Shown here: positions 8,337-16,718 of the stretch, piece after piece
How positions within the stretch are numbered: the stretch's first letter is position 1
Layout of the letters: each line of letters begins with the position of its first letter
Origin: Gammaproteobacteria bacterium
Lineage (GTDB): Bacteria > Pseudomonadota > Gammaproteobacteria > Enterobacterales > Aeromonadaceae
Direction: 5' to 3'
Length of the DNA stretch: 64,000 nt
Assembly (NCBI GenBank): GCA_018222825.1
Contig: JAAEZO010000001.1
Span: 1-64,000 of the forward strand
Notes under the pieces: model-generated
Database searches by the model: none
What the model saw: only the letters and a program-made list of their open reading frames with translations
What the model was told of the DNA's origin: nothing
Translations under genes and position numbers: made by a program

Positions 8337-8523
8337 GTGAGGGGTAAGGCGTGAAGAGGGAGGCAGACAAAGAAAAGTCTGACTCCCCTATGTGGCCTGT
8401 GGCTTTTGGACCACAGATAGTCGGTAAATTCTGTTCTGATAAAAACAATCGGTGTTGGGTTGTTTAACACCGATTGTTGAGCTTTTGTCTCAATCCCCTC
8501 ACGCCTCTCGCTTTACCCCTCAC
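8337..8523. repeat. 187-bp MITE-like element with terminal inverted repeats (copy 1)
   Basis: The ends are GTGAGGGGTAA (8337-8347) and its exact reverse complement TTACCCCTCAC (8513-8523). Inside are three further hairpins: GGGAGGCAGAC with GTCTGACTCCC (one mismatch), CTGTGG with CCACAG, and a perfect 13-bp stem at 8444-8478. The right end shares CCCCTCACGCCTC plus a similar tail with the element at 12051-12141. No open reading frame or clear target duplication is visible. Confidence 0.55.
8444..8478. terminator. 13-bp perfect hairpin downstream of flgE
   Basis: AACAATCGGTGTT pairs fully with AACACCGATTGTT around a nine-base loop; GAGCTTTTG follows. It is stable enough to end flgE transcription, although the T run is short and offset. 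It lies within the repeat element at 8337-8523. Confidence 0.5.
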
Positions 8524-8532
8524 TATGTTTAA

Positions 8533-8548
8533 TGGCACTAATTTTGCA
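8533..8548 (+). promoter_or_regulatory. Sigma-54 promoter for the flgF-flgL unit
   Basis: TGGCAC-TAATT-TTGCA matches the consensus at every conserved base, with GG (8534-8535) and GC (8546-8547) 10 bases apart. It starts ten bases after the end of the repeat element and 85 bases before flgF. It splits the rod/hook genes into two transcription units. Confidence 0.8.
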
Positions 8549-8632
8549 TTTAAATTTGTAATGTAGTTGGTGCAATAGCTGACGTTCAGCATCAATCAGT
8601 ACTTATTCGGCAACATAGTCGACGGAGCTGAA

Positions 8633-9376
8633 ATGGATCATTTGCTTTATATCGCCATGTCTGGCGCCAAAGAAAACATGAACAGTGTGGCCTTGCGTGC
8701 CAACAACCTTGCCAACGCCAATACCACCGGCTTCAAGGCCGATATGGAGCAGGCCCGTGCCATGCAGGCGTTTGGCGAAGGCCTACCCAGCCGCGTGTTT
8801 GCCATGACCGAGCGCCCGGGGCAAAGTTTTGCCTCCGGTCCCATTCAGACCACAGGTCGGGATCTTGACGTTGCCGTAGCCGGCGACGGCTGGTTGGCGG
8901 TGGAGTCCAAAGACGGATCCGAGGCTTACACCCGCTTCGGCAGTTTGCAGGTGACTCCCGAGGGCATGTTGCAAACCAGCAATGGTCTTAACGTGCTGGA
9001 CGATAACGGCGGGCCTATTTTTCTGCCGCTGCCGCTGGAAAAAATGGAAATCAACAAAGACGGCACCATCTTTGCGCGGCTGGAAGGCGAACCGACCGAT
9101 GGCGGTGCCGAGCTGCAACGCATCAAGACGGTGTTGCCCGATAACGGCGACATCGAAAAAGGACTGGATGGTCTCTTCCGTCGTAAAGACGGTCAGGCCG
9201 AGGCACCTTCGGCTCAGGTGCAGCTGATTGCCGGTGCGCTGGAAGGCAGCAATGTCAATCCGGTGGCCGAAATGACCCACCTGATCGACCTGCAGCGGCG
9301 TTTCGAAACCCAGCTGAAGATGATGAGTCACGCCGAAGAAAATGATAAAGCCCACGCACAGTTGCTGCGCATCTAA
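8633..9376 (+). CDS. flgF: FlgF, proximal rod protein
   Basis: A 247-residue rod protein with the axial N-terminus (LLYIAMSGAKENMNSVALRA, then NNLANANTTGFKADMEQARA) and the C-terminal helix (VNPVAEMTHLIDLQRRFETQ). FlgF lies between FlgB/FlgC and the distal rod FlgG. It is the first gene after the sigma-54 promoter at 8533 and is followed by flgG after 11 bases. Length is typical of the family. Confidence 0.95.
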   Translation: MDHLLYIAMSGAKENMNSVALRANNLANANTTGFKADMEQARAMQAFGEGLPSRVFAMTERPGQSFASGPIQTTGRDLDVAVAGDGWLAVESKDGSEAYTRFGSLQVTPEGMLQTSNGLNVLDDNGGPIFLPLPLEKMEINKDGTIFARLEGEPTDGGAELQRIKTVLPDNGDIEKGLDGLFRRKDGQAEAPSAQVQLIAGALEGSNVNPVAEMTHLIDLQRRFETQLKMMSHAEENDKAHAQLLRI

Positions 9377-9387
9377 AGGAGATTGCG

Positions 9388-10176
9388 ATGAACCCCGCAT
9401 TATGGATTAGCAAAACCGGCCTCGATGCCCAGCAGACCAATATTTCGGTTACCTCCAACAACCTGGCCAACGCCAGCACCGTTGGTTTCAAGAAAGGCCG
9501 GGCCATTTTTGAAGACCTGCTGTATCAAAACGTGCACCAGCCGGGGGGGCGCGCCACCGCCGATACCAATTTGCCTTCGGGCCTGATGCTGGGGGCGGGC
9601 AGCAAGGTGGTGGCTACTCAGAAAACCTTTACCCAGGGCAGCGTACAAACTACCGATAACGCCCTTGATGTGATGATTGATGGCCGGGGTTTCTTCGAAG
9701 TCATGCTGCCCGACGGCACCACCGGCTATACCCGCAATGGTCAGTTTGCGCTTAACGATGAAGGCATTATCGTGACTCCCGGCAACGGCTATCCGTTGCA
9801 GCCGGAAATGCAGATTCCCGGCAATGCTCAGAGCATCAGCGTGGGTACCAACGGTGAGGTGTCGGTACAGCTGGCCGGCCAGGCCGACGCCCAGGTTATT
9901 GGCCAGCTGACGCTGACCGACTTCGCCAACCCAGCCGGACTGCAACCCAAGGGGGAAAACCTCTATCTGGCAACCCAGTCCAGCGGTGCGCCACTGCAGG
10001 GCATTGCCGGCGCCGATGGTTACGGCACCATCAAGCAGGGCATGCTGGAAACCTCCAACGTTAACGTGACCGAAGAGCTGGTCAACCTGATCCAGGCGCA
10101 GCGGGTGTACGAGATGAACTCCAAGGTGATCTCGTCGGTCGATGAAATGATGGCTTACGTTAACCAGCAGCTGTAA
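9388..10176 (+). CDS. flgG: FlgG, distal rod protein
   Basis: A 262-residue protein closely matching FlgG: MNPALWISKTGLDAQQTNIS, NNLANASTVGFKKGRAIFED, and the C-terminal VNVTEELVNLIQAQRVYEMN. FlgG polymerises into the distal rod, the drive shaft through the P- and L-rings. AAAGGAG lies before the ATG. It has the expected 262-residue length, which matters because FlgG determines rod length. It is followed directly by flgH. Confidence 0.96.
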   Translation: MNPALWISKTGLDAQQTNISVTSNNLANASTVGFKKGRAIFEDLLYQNVHQPGGRATADTNLPSGLMLGAGSKVVATQKTFTQGSVQTTDNALDVMIDGRGFFEVMLPDGTTGYTRNGQFALNDEGIIVTPGNGYPLQPEMQIPGNAQSISVGTNGEVSVQLAGQADAQVIGQLTLTDFANPAGLQPKGENLYLATQSSGAPLQGIAGADGYGTIKQGMLETSNVNVTEELVNLIQAQRVYEMNSKVISSVDEMMAYVNQQL

Positions 10177-10203
10177 ACGGGCATGTTAAACAGGAATAAC
10201 GTC

Positions 10204-10893
10204 ATGCGTAGCATAATGGCAAGGTTCGGCCTGCTGGCCTTGTGTATTGGAGGGCTGTCGGCCTGCACCAGCACTCCCTATACCCCCAAACCTGATGATC
10301 CCGCCTTTGCGCCGGTTATCCCCAGCCTCAGTGAGCAGCAGCTGGAGCCGAACGGCGGTATTTACCGAGATAACTACGCCAACAGCCTGTATTCCGACAT
10401 AAAGGCGCACCGGGTGGGCGATATTATTACCGTCGACCTGGCCGAGTCTACCCGTGCCCAGAAGCGTGCTACCACCCAGCAGGGCAAAGACTCCAGTGTG
10501 AACATCAATCCGCTCAGCCTCGGTGGTGCGCCGGTCAATATCGGCGGTTATCCGCTGCAGGCGTCCATGTCTAGCAGCAACGAATTCGACGGTCAGGCCA
10601 ATACCAACCAAAGCAACAGCCTGCAGGGCAGCATCACCGTAAGCGTGGCTCAGGTGCTGGATAACGGTAATCTGCTGGTGCAGGGCGAAAAGTGGATCAT
10701 GCTCAATACCGGTGAAGAATACGTACGCATCAGCGGCATGATACGGCCGCAGGACATTGGTGCCGACAACCGGGTGGAGTCGACCCGGGTGGGCAACGCC
10801 CGCATCTATTACGGCGGCACCGGCGACTTTGCCAATACCCAGAGTCGCGGCTGGCTGGCCAAATTCTTCAACAGCCCCTGGTTGCCGTTTTAA
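10204..10893 (+). CDS. flgH: FlgH, L-ring lipoprotein
   Basis: A 229-residue outer-membrane lipoprotein forming the L-ring bushing. The signal peptide ends at the lipobox LSAC and the mature part carries GIYRDNYANSLYSDIKAHRV, GDIITVDLAESTRAQKRATT and the C-terminal GSITVSVAQVLDNGNLLVQG. I prefer the ATG at 10204, which has AGGA nine bases upstream; an in-frame ATG at 10183 would add seven residues but sits ahead of that ribosome site. Neighbours are flgG and flgI, as expected. Confidence 0.95.
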   Translation: MRSIMARFGLLALCIGGLSACTSTPYTPKPDDPAFAPVIPSLSEQQLEPNGGIYRDNYANSLYSDIKAHRVGDIITVDLAESTRAQKRATTQQGKDSSVNINPLSLGGAPVNIGGYPLQASMSSSNEFDGQANTNQSNSLQGSITVSVAQVLDNGNLLVQGEKWIMLNTGEEYVRISGMIRPQDIGADNRVESTRVGNARIYYGGTGDFANTQSRGWLAKFFNSPWLPF

Positions 10894-10907
10894 TGTCGCT
10901 GTTTGCA

Positions 10908-10926
10908 GGGTCGAATCTATTCGGCC
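10908..10926. repeat. Short GGTCGAA palindrome, degenerate copy (flgH-flgI gap)
   Basis: GGTCGAA-TCTA-TTCGGCC forms a 7-bp stem with one G-T pair. It resembles the perfect palindrome at 16432-16453 and a decayed copy near 25330. It is followed directly by the flgI ribosome site. Confidence 0.4.
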
Positions 10927-10940
10927 AAAGGAGTTAATAA

Positions 10941-12044
10941 ATGAAACGGTTCACCTGCCTGTTATTGAGCATGGTTTTATTACCCGCTTTCACCATACCC
11001 GCCCAGGCGGCCCGCATCAAAGACATCAGCTCGGTGGCCGGCGTGCGCGCCAACCAGCTGGTGGGTTATGGTCTGGTGGTGGGCCTACCCGGTACCGGCG
11101 AACGGAACAACGCCTTTGCCGCCCAGACCTTTCGCACCATGCTTAACAACTTCGGCATTACCGTACCCGACAACCTTCGGCCCAAGATGAACGACGTGGC
11201 GCCGGTGGCGGTTCACGCCGAGTTGCCGGCGTTTGCCAAGCCGGGCCAGACCATCGATATTACCGTTTCTGCCATTGGCGAGGCCAAGAGCCTGCGTGGC
11301 GGCACCCTGCTGCAAACCTTTCTCAAAGGGGTGGATGGCCGGGTTTACGCCCTGGCACAGGGTAGCCTGGTGGTGGGTGGTCTGGGTGCCGAAGGCGCCG
11401 ATGGCTCTTCCATCATGATCAATATTCCCACCGTTGGCCGCATTCCCGGCGGTGCCATGGTGGAGCGCGAAGTGCAAAACTCGTTTGGTCGTGGCGACAC
11501 CATTACCTTTAACCTGCACCGCTCCGACTTTACTACCGCTAAACGGATGGCCGAGGTGATCAACGATCTGGTCGGCCCCAACAACGCCCAGGCGCTGGAT
11601 GCCACCTCGGTACAGGTGTATGCGCCGCGTGATCCGGGGCAGCGGGTCAGTTATCTGTCTACGCTGGAAAACCTGACCGTAGACGTGGCCGACGAAGCCG
11701 CCAAAATCATCGTCAATTCGCGCACCGGTACCGTGGTGATTGGCCAGTCGGTACAGCTGAAACCGGCGGCCATTACCCACGGCGGCCTGACCATTACCAT
11801 TTCTGAAAATCCTCAGGTATCTCAGCCCAATGCGCTGGCCGGTGGCGAAACCGTGGTGGTGCCCAACAGTAACATCAATGTAGAACAGCAAGACGGCCGT
11901 ATGTTCAAGCTGGACACCGGCACTACCCTGGATGACCTGGTGCGGGCGATTAATCAGGTCGGCGTGGCGCCCGGTGACCTGGTCGCCATCCTCGAAGCCC
12001 TGCGTCAGGCCGGCGCCATTCAGGGCGAGCTGGTGATTATTTAA
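10941..12044 (+). CDS. flgI: FlgI, P-ring protein
   Basis: A 367-residue periplasmic ring protein. Its Sec signal peptide is cleaved near AQA-AR (about residue 23). It carries the family core ([32 protein letters not shown], and a C-terminal [20 protein letters not shown]). FlgI assembles around the rod in the peptidoglycan layer with the help of FlgA (2784-3524). AAAGGAG lies nine bases before the ATG. It ends with [16 protein letters not shown], the usual FlgI ending. Confidence 0.96.
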   Translation: MKRFTCLLLSMVLLPAFTIPAQAARIKDISSVAGVRANQLVGYGLVVGLPGTGERNNAFAAQTFRTMLNNFGITVPDNLRPKMNDVAPVAVHAELPAFAKPGQTIDITVSAIGEAKSLRGGTLLQTFLKGVDGRVYALAQGSLVVGGLGAEGADGSSIMINIPTVGRIPGGAMVEREVQNSFGRGDTITFNLHRSDFTTAKRMAEVINDLVGPNNAQALDATSVQVYAPRDPGQRVSYLSTLENLTVDVADEAAKIIVNSRTGTVVIGQSVQLKPAAITHGGLTITISENPQVSQPNALAGGETVVVPNSNINVEQQDGRMFKLDTGTTLDDLVRAINQVGVAPGDLVAILEALRQAGAIQGELVII

Positions 12045-12050
12045 TTGAAC

Positions 12051-12141
12051 GTGAAGAGTAAGGGGAGGGGGCGCCGGAGCGAATGCATGCGACCGTCTGG
12101 CTTGGTGTTTTCCCCTCACGCCTCATCTATTTACGCCTCAC
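12051..12141. repeat. 91-bp inverted-repeat element (copy 2), flgI-flgJ gap
   Basis: The left end GTGAAGAGTAA and right end TTACGCCTCAC match as inverted repeats at 9 of 11 positions. The last 30 bases begin CCCCTCACGCCTC and align with the right end of the element at 8337-8523. The centre differs and holds no gene. It fills most of the gap before flgJ. Confidence 0.5.
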
Positions 12142-12159
12142 GATGAAAGGAGTGACGGC

Positions 12160-13161
12160 ATGAAACCCACCGACTCATTCAACAACAGCCTGCTGGTCAA
12201 CGACATTCAGGGGCTGGACAAATTGCGCCAGCAGGGCTTTGAGCAAGATCGCGGCAAGGCGCTGGACGAAGCCGCGCGCCAGTTCGAGAGCCTGTTCACC
12301 CAGCAGCTGTTCAAGTCGATGCGTGCCGCCAACAAGGTGTTCGAGTCCAACAGCCCCATGAACAGCCGTTACACCCAGCATTATCAGGACATGCACGATC
12401 AGCAGATGTCCGCCGAGCTCAGCCGGCAGGGCAGCCTGGGGCTGGCAGACCTGGTCGCCCGCCAGCTGGGTGGTGAGCAAAACAAGGTGGAACCACCGGC
12501 CAAACACTTTGAACTGGCCGAGGTGCGTCGAGTGTCCGGCAAGGTGGTTCGGCCGCTTGAGCAGAGCTCGGGCGAGACACCCGAGGCAAAAGCGGATTCG
12601 AAACCGGGCGCAGAACCAGCTCGCCCCCCATTGCAGGCGGCGGCGACCTCCGGTAAAGAGTCGGTTACCTATAACGCCAGCGAGCCGTTTCGCTCACCCA
12701 AAGACTTTGTGCGTCGCCTGTTACCCGCGGCGACCGAAGCGGGCAAGCGGCTCGGTCTGCCGCCCGAGGCCATGCTGGCGCAGGCCGCGCTGGAAACCGG
12801 CTGGGGTAAAAAGATCATCGGCCAAAAAAATGGTGACTCCAGCCATAATCTTTTCGGCATCAAGGCCGATAACAGCTGGAAGCAAACAAAAACCTGGGTC
12901 AGCACTCTGGAATATGAGCAGGGAATCGCGGTAAAGGTACAGGCACCGTTTCGTGCTTATGGCTCTTTCAACGACAGCTTTAACGACTACGTGAATTTTT
13001 TGCACGACAATCCGCGTTACGGCGAGGCATTGCAGCAAACCGACTCGCCCCGGCAGTATTTCAATGCATTGCAAGAGGCCGGTTATGCCACCGACCCGAA
13101 GTATGCCGACAAACTGAGTTCCATTTTCAATACCGTAACCCGACTGGTATCACAAGCATAA
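12160..13161 (+). CDS. flgJ: FlgJ, rod-cap and peptidoglycan hydrolase
   Basis: A 333-residue two-domain protein. The N-terminal rod-scaffold domain (about 25-110; ARQFESLFTQQLFKSMRAAN) is followed by a variable linker rich in Ala, Glu and Pro. The C-terminal glucosaminidase-type domain (about 180-330) has the motif AQAALETGWGKK, whose Glu is the expected catalytic acid. FlgJ caps the rod and cuts peptidoglycan so that the rod can pass. AAAGGAG precedes the ATG. It follows a small repeat element and continues the flgF-L unit. Confidence 0.95.
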   Translation: MKPTDSFNNSLLVNDIQGLDKLRQQGFEQDRGKALDEAARQFESLFTQQLFKSMRAANKVFESNSPMNSRYTQHYQDMHDQQMSAELSRQGSLGLADLVARQLGGEQNKVEPPAKHFELAEVRRVSGKVVRPLEQSSGETPEAKADSKPGAEPARPPLQAAATSGKESVTYNASEPFRSPKDFVRRLLPAATEAGKRLGLPPEAMLAQAALETGWGKKIIGQKNGDSSHNLFGIKADNSWKQTKTWVSTLEYEQGIAVKVQAPFRAYGSFNDSFNDYVNFLHDNPRYGEALQQTDSPRQYFNALQEAGYATDPKYADKLSSIFNTVTRLVSQA

Positions 13162-13170
13162 GGACACATC

Positions 13171-15132
13171 ATGGCTGTTGATATGTATCAAACCGGTGTC
13201 AGTGGTTTGCTGGCGGCTCAGGCCCAGCTGGCTACTACCGGCCATAACATCGCCAACGTTAATACCGAAGGCTTCAGTCGCCAGCGGGTAGAGCAAATGA
13301 CCACGCTGCAGATGTATTCGGGGGGCCAGTTTTACGGCACCGGCACTCGGGTAACCGACGTGACCCGCATGTATCAGGAATACGCCTTTAAAGACGTGCT
13401 CATCAATAATACCGAGAAGGCGGGCGCAGAAGCCTTGTATAACCACTTGAGCTTTCTCGATAAAGGACTGACCAGCACCAATCAGGGCATCGCCGCCAGT
13501 CTGGATGACTTGTATGGCGCCATTAACGCCGTAGCAGATAACCCCGGCAACCTAGGTAACCGGGAGCTGATGCTGGCCAATGCCAACGACATCGCCAATC
13601 ATTTCAACGAGTATTACAGCGCGCTAGAGCAGGAAATGACCATCAAGAATCGGGATCTCGAATCCCGAGCCGAGCACGTCACTTCTATCACCGCCGGTAT
13701 TGCCGAGCTTAATCAGCAAATCTTTAATTCCGGCCTTAACGGCACGCCCAACGACTTGCTCGACCAGCGCGACCGACTGATCCAGGAACTGGGGCAGGAA
13801 GTACAAATTACCACCATCAAAGACAAAAACGGCATGATCTCGGTGATGCTGGGCGGGCGCGAACCCTTGGTCAGTGGTAACCAGGCCTACGGCATGGAAG
13901 TGAGACCCGGCTCGCCGGATCCGCAACAAACCGAGCTGTATTTGACCAGCCCCAATAATCCGGATCAGGCCACCCGCATCAAGGGCAGTCAGGCTCTGGG
14001 TGGAGAAATGGGCGCCCTGTTTCATTACCGCGATCAGGTATTAGGCCCCAACCTGAGCGACATGGGTAAAACCGCTATCGCCATTGCCGACGCCTTTAAC
14101 CAGGTGCAGGCGCAGGGGGTGGATCTGAATGGCATTGCGGGCGAAAACTTCTTTAACGACATCAACGATCCCGATGCCCAGGCCCGTCGTTTCATAGGTA
14201 ACAACCCGGCCATCAGCGGCGCGGTTGAAATTACCGATACCGGTAAACTCACCGGCGGCGAATACACGCTTACATATCAAACCAATGGTGATTACCTGTT
14301 AACCGATGTCACCACCGGTGAGTCGTTCGGCATTAATGCGGCAGATGTAGATAACTCATCGCCTCCTGCACAAACCATTAATATGCCGGATTTGGGCTTC
14401 AGCTTTACCTTGAGCGACGTGCCCAATACCGGTGATGAAATGCAGTTAAGGCCCACCCGTCAGGGCGGCAATGATCTGGAAGTGAATCTGAACACCGGTG
14501 ACCAGATTGCAGCATCCGGTTCGGTGATGGTCAGTGCCAACAAAGACAATACAGGCACTGCCAAGGTAGACATCAAGTTGAATGAAGTCGCGCCACCGGC
14601 CACGGCTGTTCCCGAAGCTGATTACCCTCTGAGCCTGAAGGTGGAGGATGACGGAGCAGGTGGGCTGGTTTATAACGTACTCGATAAAAATGGCACCAGC
14701 CTGTTCAGTGGTGTGCCCGATGCCAATGGCAATATCGTCTTCAATGATGTGGAGCTGACTGTCAAAGGCGATGCCAAAGAGTTTGATCAGTTTGAGATTA
14801 AACAGGCGGGCGGCTCGGGCAACAACACCAATGCGCTGGCATTTGCCGAGTTGCAAAACAAGAAGTGGCTTAATAACGGCAAGTCGACCGTGACTGACAG
14901 CCTCAATAAAACCGCGGTAGAAATGGGCGGGCTCACCAAAAACCAGATGGTGAAAGCGATGGCCGCCGAAGCGGCCTACAACCAGTCTTACGACCGCATG
15001 CTGTCTACCTCCGGGGTTAATCTGGATGAAGAAGCCGCCAATCTGCTGCGTTTTCAGCAGTCTTACATGGCTTCGGCCCGAGTGGTGACAGTGGCCTCCG
15101 AGACCATGAACACGCTTCTGCAGATACGCTAA
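13171..15132 (+). CDS. flgK: FlgK, hook-filament junction protein 1 (HAP1)
   Basis: A 653-residue protein with the axial N-terminus (MYQTGVSGLLAAQAQLATTG, then NIANVNTEGFSRQRVEQMTT) and C-terminal helix (EEAANLLRFQQSYMASARVV). It is longer than the roughly 550 residues of enterobacterial FlgK because of an extended middle (about 360-550) with repeated Asp/Gly-rich strands. It joins hook to filament and is a client of FlgN. AAGGA lies before the ATG, and flgL follows after nine bases. Confidence 0.95.
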   Translation: MAVDMYQTGVSGLLAAQAQLATTGHNIANVNTEGFSRQRVEQMTTLQMYSGGQFYGTGTRVTDVTRMYQEYAFKDVLINNTEKAGAEALYNHLSFLDKGLTSTNQGIAASLDDLYGAINAVADNPGNLGNRELMLANANDIANHFNEYYSALEQEMTIKNRDLESRAEHVTSITAGIAELNQQIFNSGLNGTPNDLLDQRDRLIQELGQEVQITTIKDKNGMISVMLGGREPLVSGNQAYGMEVRPGSPDPQQTELYLTSPNNPDQATRIKGSQALGGEMGALFHYRDQVLGPNLSDMGKTAIAIADAFNQVQAQGVDLNGIAGENFFNDINDPDAQARRFIGNNPAISGAVEITDTGKLTGGEYTLTYQTNGDYLLTDVTTGESFGINAADVDNSSPPAQTINMPDLGFSFTLSDVPNTGDEMQLRPTRQGGNDLEVNLNTGDQIAASGSVMVSANKDNTGTAKVDIKLNEVAPPATAVPEADYPLSLKVEDDGAGGLVYNVLDKNGTSLFSGVPDANGNIVFNDVELTVKGDAKEFDQFEIKQAGGSGNNTNALAFAELQNKKWLNNGKSTVTDSLNKTAVEMGGLTKNQMVKAMAAEAAYNQSYDRMLSTSGVNLDEEAANLLRFQQSYMASARVVTVASETMNTLLQIR

Positions 15133-15141
15133 GGAATCACG

Positions 15142-16404
15142 ATGCGCATAGCCAGTTTTCAATTTATTCAGCGTAACCTGGACAATATCAGTGCCCGTTC
15201 TTCCGAGGCCAACCGGCAGTTGGGTCAAATGTCGTCCGGCAAGCGGGTAGAATACGCCAGTGACGACCCGGTGGCAGCCAATGGCATTCTTAACTACAAG
15301 CAGGAACTGCGTAAGCTCGAACAATACCAGAACAACATCAACCTGGCCGAGAACCGGCTGCGCCGGGAAGAAACGGGGCTGACCAGCGGTGAAAATATTA
15401 CCCAGCAAATCAAAGAGATTATGCTGGGTGCTAACAACCCGGCGATAACTCAAAATGAACGCGATGCCTACAAATCCCAGTTACAGAGTCATATTGATGA
15501 AATGCTGGATATTGCCAACAGCAAAGACGAATTTGGTCAGGCTATTTTCGGCGGTTTTCAGACCGATAATGACCCCTTTACCCGCCAGCCAGACGGTAGC
15601 GTGAGCTACTCCGGCGATAGCGGCCAGCGGGAGATGATGGTGGGCGACAGCGTCAAAGTGGCTATTAACCACGATGGTGACCTGGTGTTTGGTGGTGTGC
15701 CCAACCCGCGCGGCGACTTTACTGCAAGTTATGACCTGGTTGCGGATCATCGGGAAGACCAGGTACGAGTAGAAAGCGCTAACATTGCAGACCGTGCTAA
15801 TTTTAGTGACCAAGAGCGCTATACCGTCGAGTTTGTTGGCGTGATACCTGCAGATCCAGAGTCGGAAGAAGTGTTTTATCAGATTAAAGATGAGAGCGGC
15901 AATGTCATGCTGCCTGCTGCTGCCGATCCGCAGTTGCCTTATAAACCCGGCGATAAGATAGAAGTAGACGGCCTGGAAATAGTAGTAAAAGGCGAAGCCA
16001 AAACAGGCGATAAAATCGAGCTTAACTCCACGGTTCAAGACGGTACCGGTCAGGATGATCGCGGCGTATTCGACATTTTAAACCGGGCCAAAGAGTGGCT
16101 CGAGAGCGATGGCCACACTCCCAGCGGCCAGAGTGAAATGATCGAAATTCTCGACGAACTCGATGCCATGGGGGGCCACTTTACTCAGGTTCGAGCCGAT
16201 ACCGGTAACCGTATGCGGCGACTGGACAACCAGAAAGAAACTCACGGCGACATGACGCTGACGCTGGAAAAACTGCGCAGCGGCATGGAAGACCTTGACT
16301 ACGCCAAGGCTACCGGCGAATTCAGTCAGACCATGGTTGCCCTGCAAGCCACCCAGACCATGTTTGGCAAGGTACAGAACATGAGTTTGTTTAATTACAT
16401 TTAA
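15142..16404 (+). CDS. flgL: FlgL, hook-filament junction protein 3 (HAP3)
   Basis: A 420-residue flagellin-like protein. Its N-terminal helix (RIASFQFIQRNLDNISARSS, LGQMSSGKRVEYASDDPVAA) and C-terminal helix (TGEFSQTMVALQATQTMFGK) form the axial core. A central insert, about residues 190-290, uses less GC-biased codons than the ends. It sits between FlgK and the filament and is exported with FlgN. It is the last gene of the flgF-L unit; a 314-base spacer with repeats and the flagellin promoter follows. Confidence 0.95.
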   Translation: MRIASFQFIQRNLDNISARSSEANRQLGQMSSGKRVEYASDDPVAANGILNYKQELRKLEQYQNNINLAENRLRREETGLTSGENITQQIKEIMLGANNPAITQNERDAYKSQLQSHIDEMLDIANSKDEFGQAIFGGFQTDNDPFTRQPDGSVSYSGDSGQREMMVGDSVKVAINHDGDLVFGGVPNPRGDFTASYDLVADHREDQVRVESANIADRANFSDQERYTVEFVGVIPADPESEEVFYQIKDESGNVMLPAAADPQLPYKPGDKIEVDGLEIVVKGEAKTGDKIELNSTVQDGTGQDDRGVFDILNRAKEWLESDGHTPSGQSEMIEILDELDAMGGHFTQVRADTGNRMRRLDNQKETHGDMTLTLEKLRSGMEDLDYAKATGEFSQTMVALQATQTMFGKVQNMSLFNYI

Positions 16405-16431
16405 TATGGTGAAAGGGAAGGCGTTAGCTGT

Positions 16432-16453
16432 AGGGTCGAATTTATTCGACCCT
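16432..16453. repeat. Perfect AGGGTCGAA palindrome
   Basis: AGGGTCGAA-TTTA-TTCGACCCT: a 9-bp perfect stem with a four-base loop, 28 bases after the flgL stop. It could act as a terminator hairpin. Related, weaker copies occur at 10908-10926 and near 25330. Confidence 0.5.
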
Positions 16454-16475
16454 GATGATGGGGTTCCATTATCGT

Positions 16476-16536
16476 TCACGCCTCACGCCTCACGCCTCAC
16501 GCCTCACGCCTCACGCCTCACGCCTCACGCCTCACG
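16476..16536. repeat. Tandem heptamer array, eight perfect TCACGCC copies
   Basis: Eight identical TCACGCC units run from 16476 to 16531, with a ninth partial TCACG after them. No mismatches are seen inside the array. It is non-coding, about 95 bases upstream of the flagellin -35 and 180 bases before its ATG. Confidence 0.9.
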
Positions 16537-16631
16537 GCCCATAATTTCTCCTAAAGCTTCCCTTCGCCATGCCGATACTCATATGTAACCAGGCAAGAAA
16601 ATATTCCGACAATTTAGCGCGTAAAAAACTT

Positions 16632-16658
16632 TAAAGTCGTTACTTTCCTTGCCGATAA
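16632..16658 (+). promoter_or_regulatory. Sigma-28 (FliA) promoter for the flagellin gene
   Basis: TAAAGTCG (16632-16639), 11 bases, then a perfect GCCGATAA (16651-16658). It lies 60 bases before the flagellin ATG. Confidence 0.85.
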
Positions 16659-16718
16659 CCTAATCAAGAACGCAACACCGGCATGGCGCCGGAAAGAACC
16701 TCAACGGAGAGTTTAATT

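Larger units (their letters stand above)
16409..16536. repeat. Inverted-repeat element, copy 3, containing the heptamer array
   Basis: The left end GTGAAAGGGAAGGCG matches 12 of 15 bases of the left end of copy 1, and the right end is ...CGCCTCAC. Between them lie the GGTCGAA palindrome and the tandem heptamer array. This arrangement suggests an older copy of the same element, modified by repeat expansion. Confidence 0.4.

Noticed and set aside
11085-12119. Long minus-strand open frame (344 codons) opposite flgI
   Set aside because: It mirrors the codon pattern of flgI, has no ribosome site or recognisable domain, and flgI is unmistakable. It is a shadow of high-GC coding.
16476-16536. Could the repeated units be a CRISPR array?
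   Set aside because: The units are seven bases and directly adjacent, with no spacers, and no cas genes are present. It is a simple tandem repeat.
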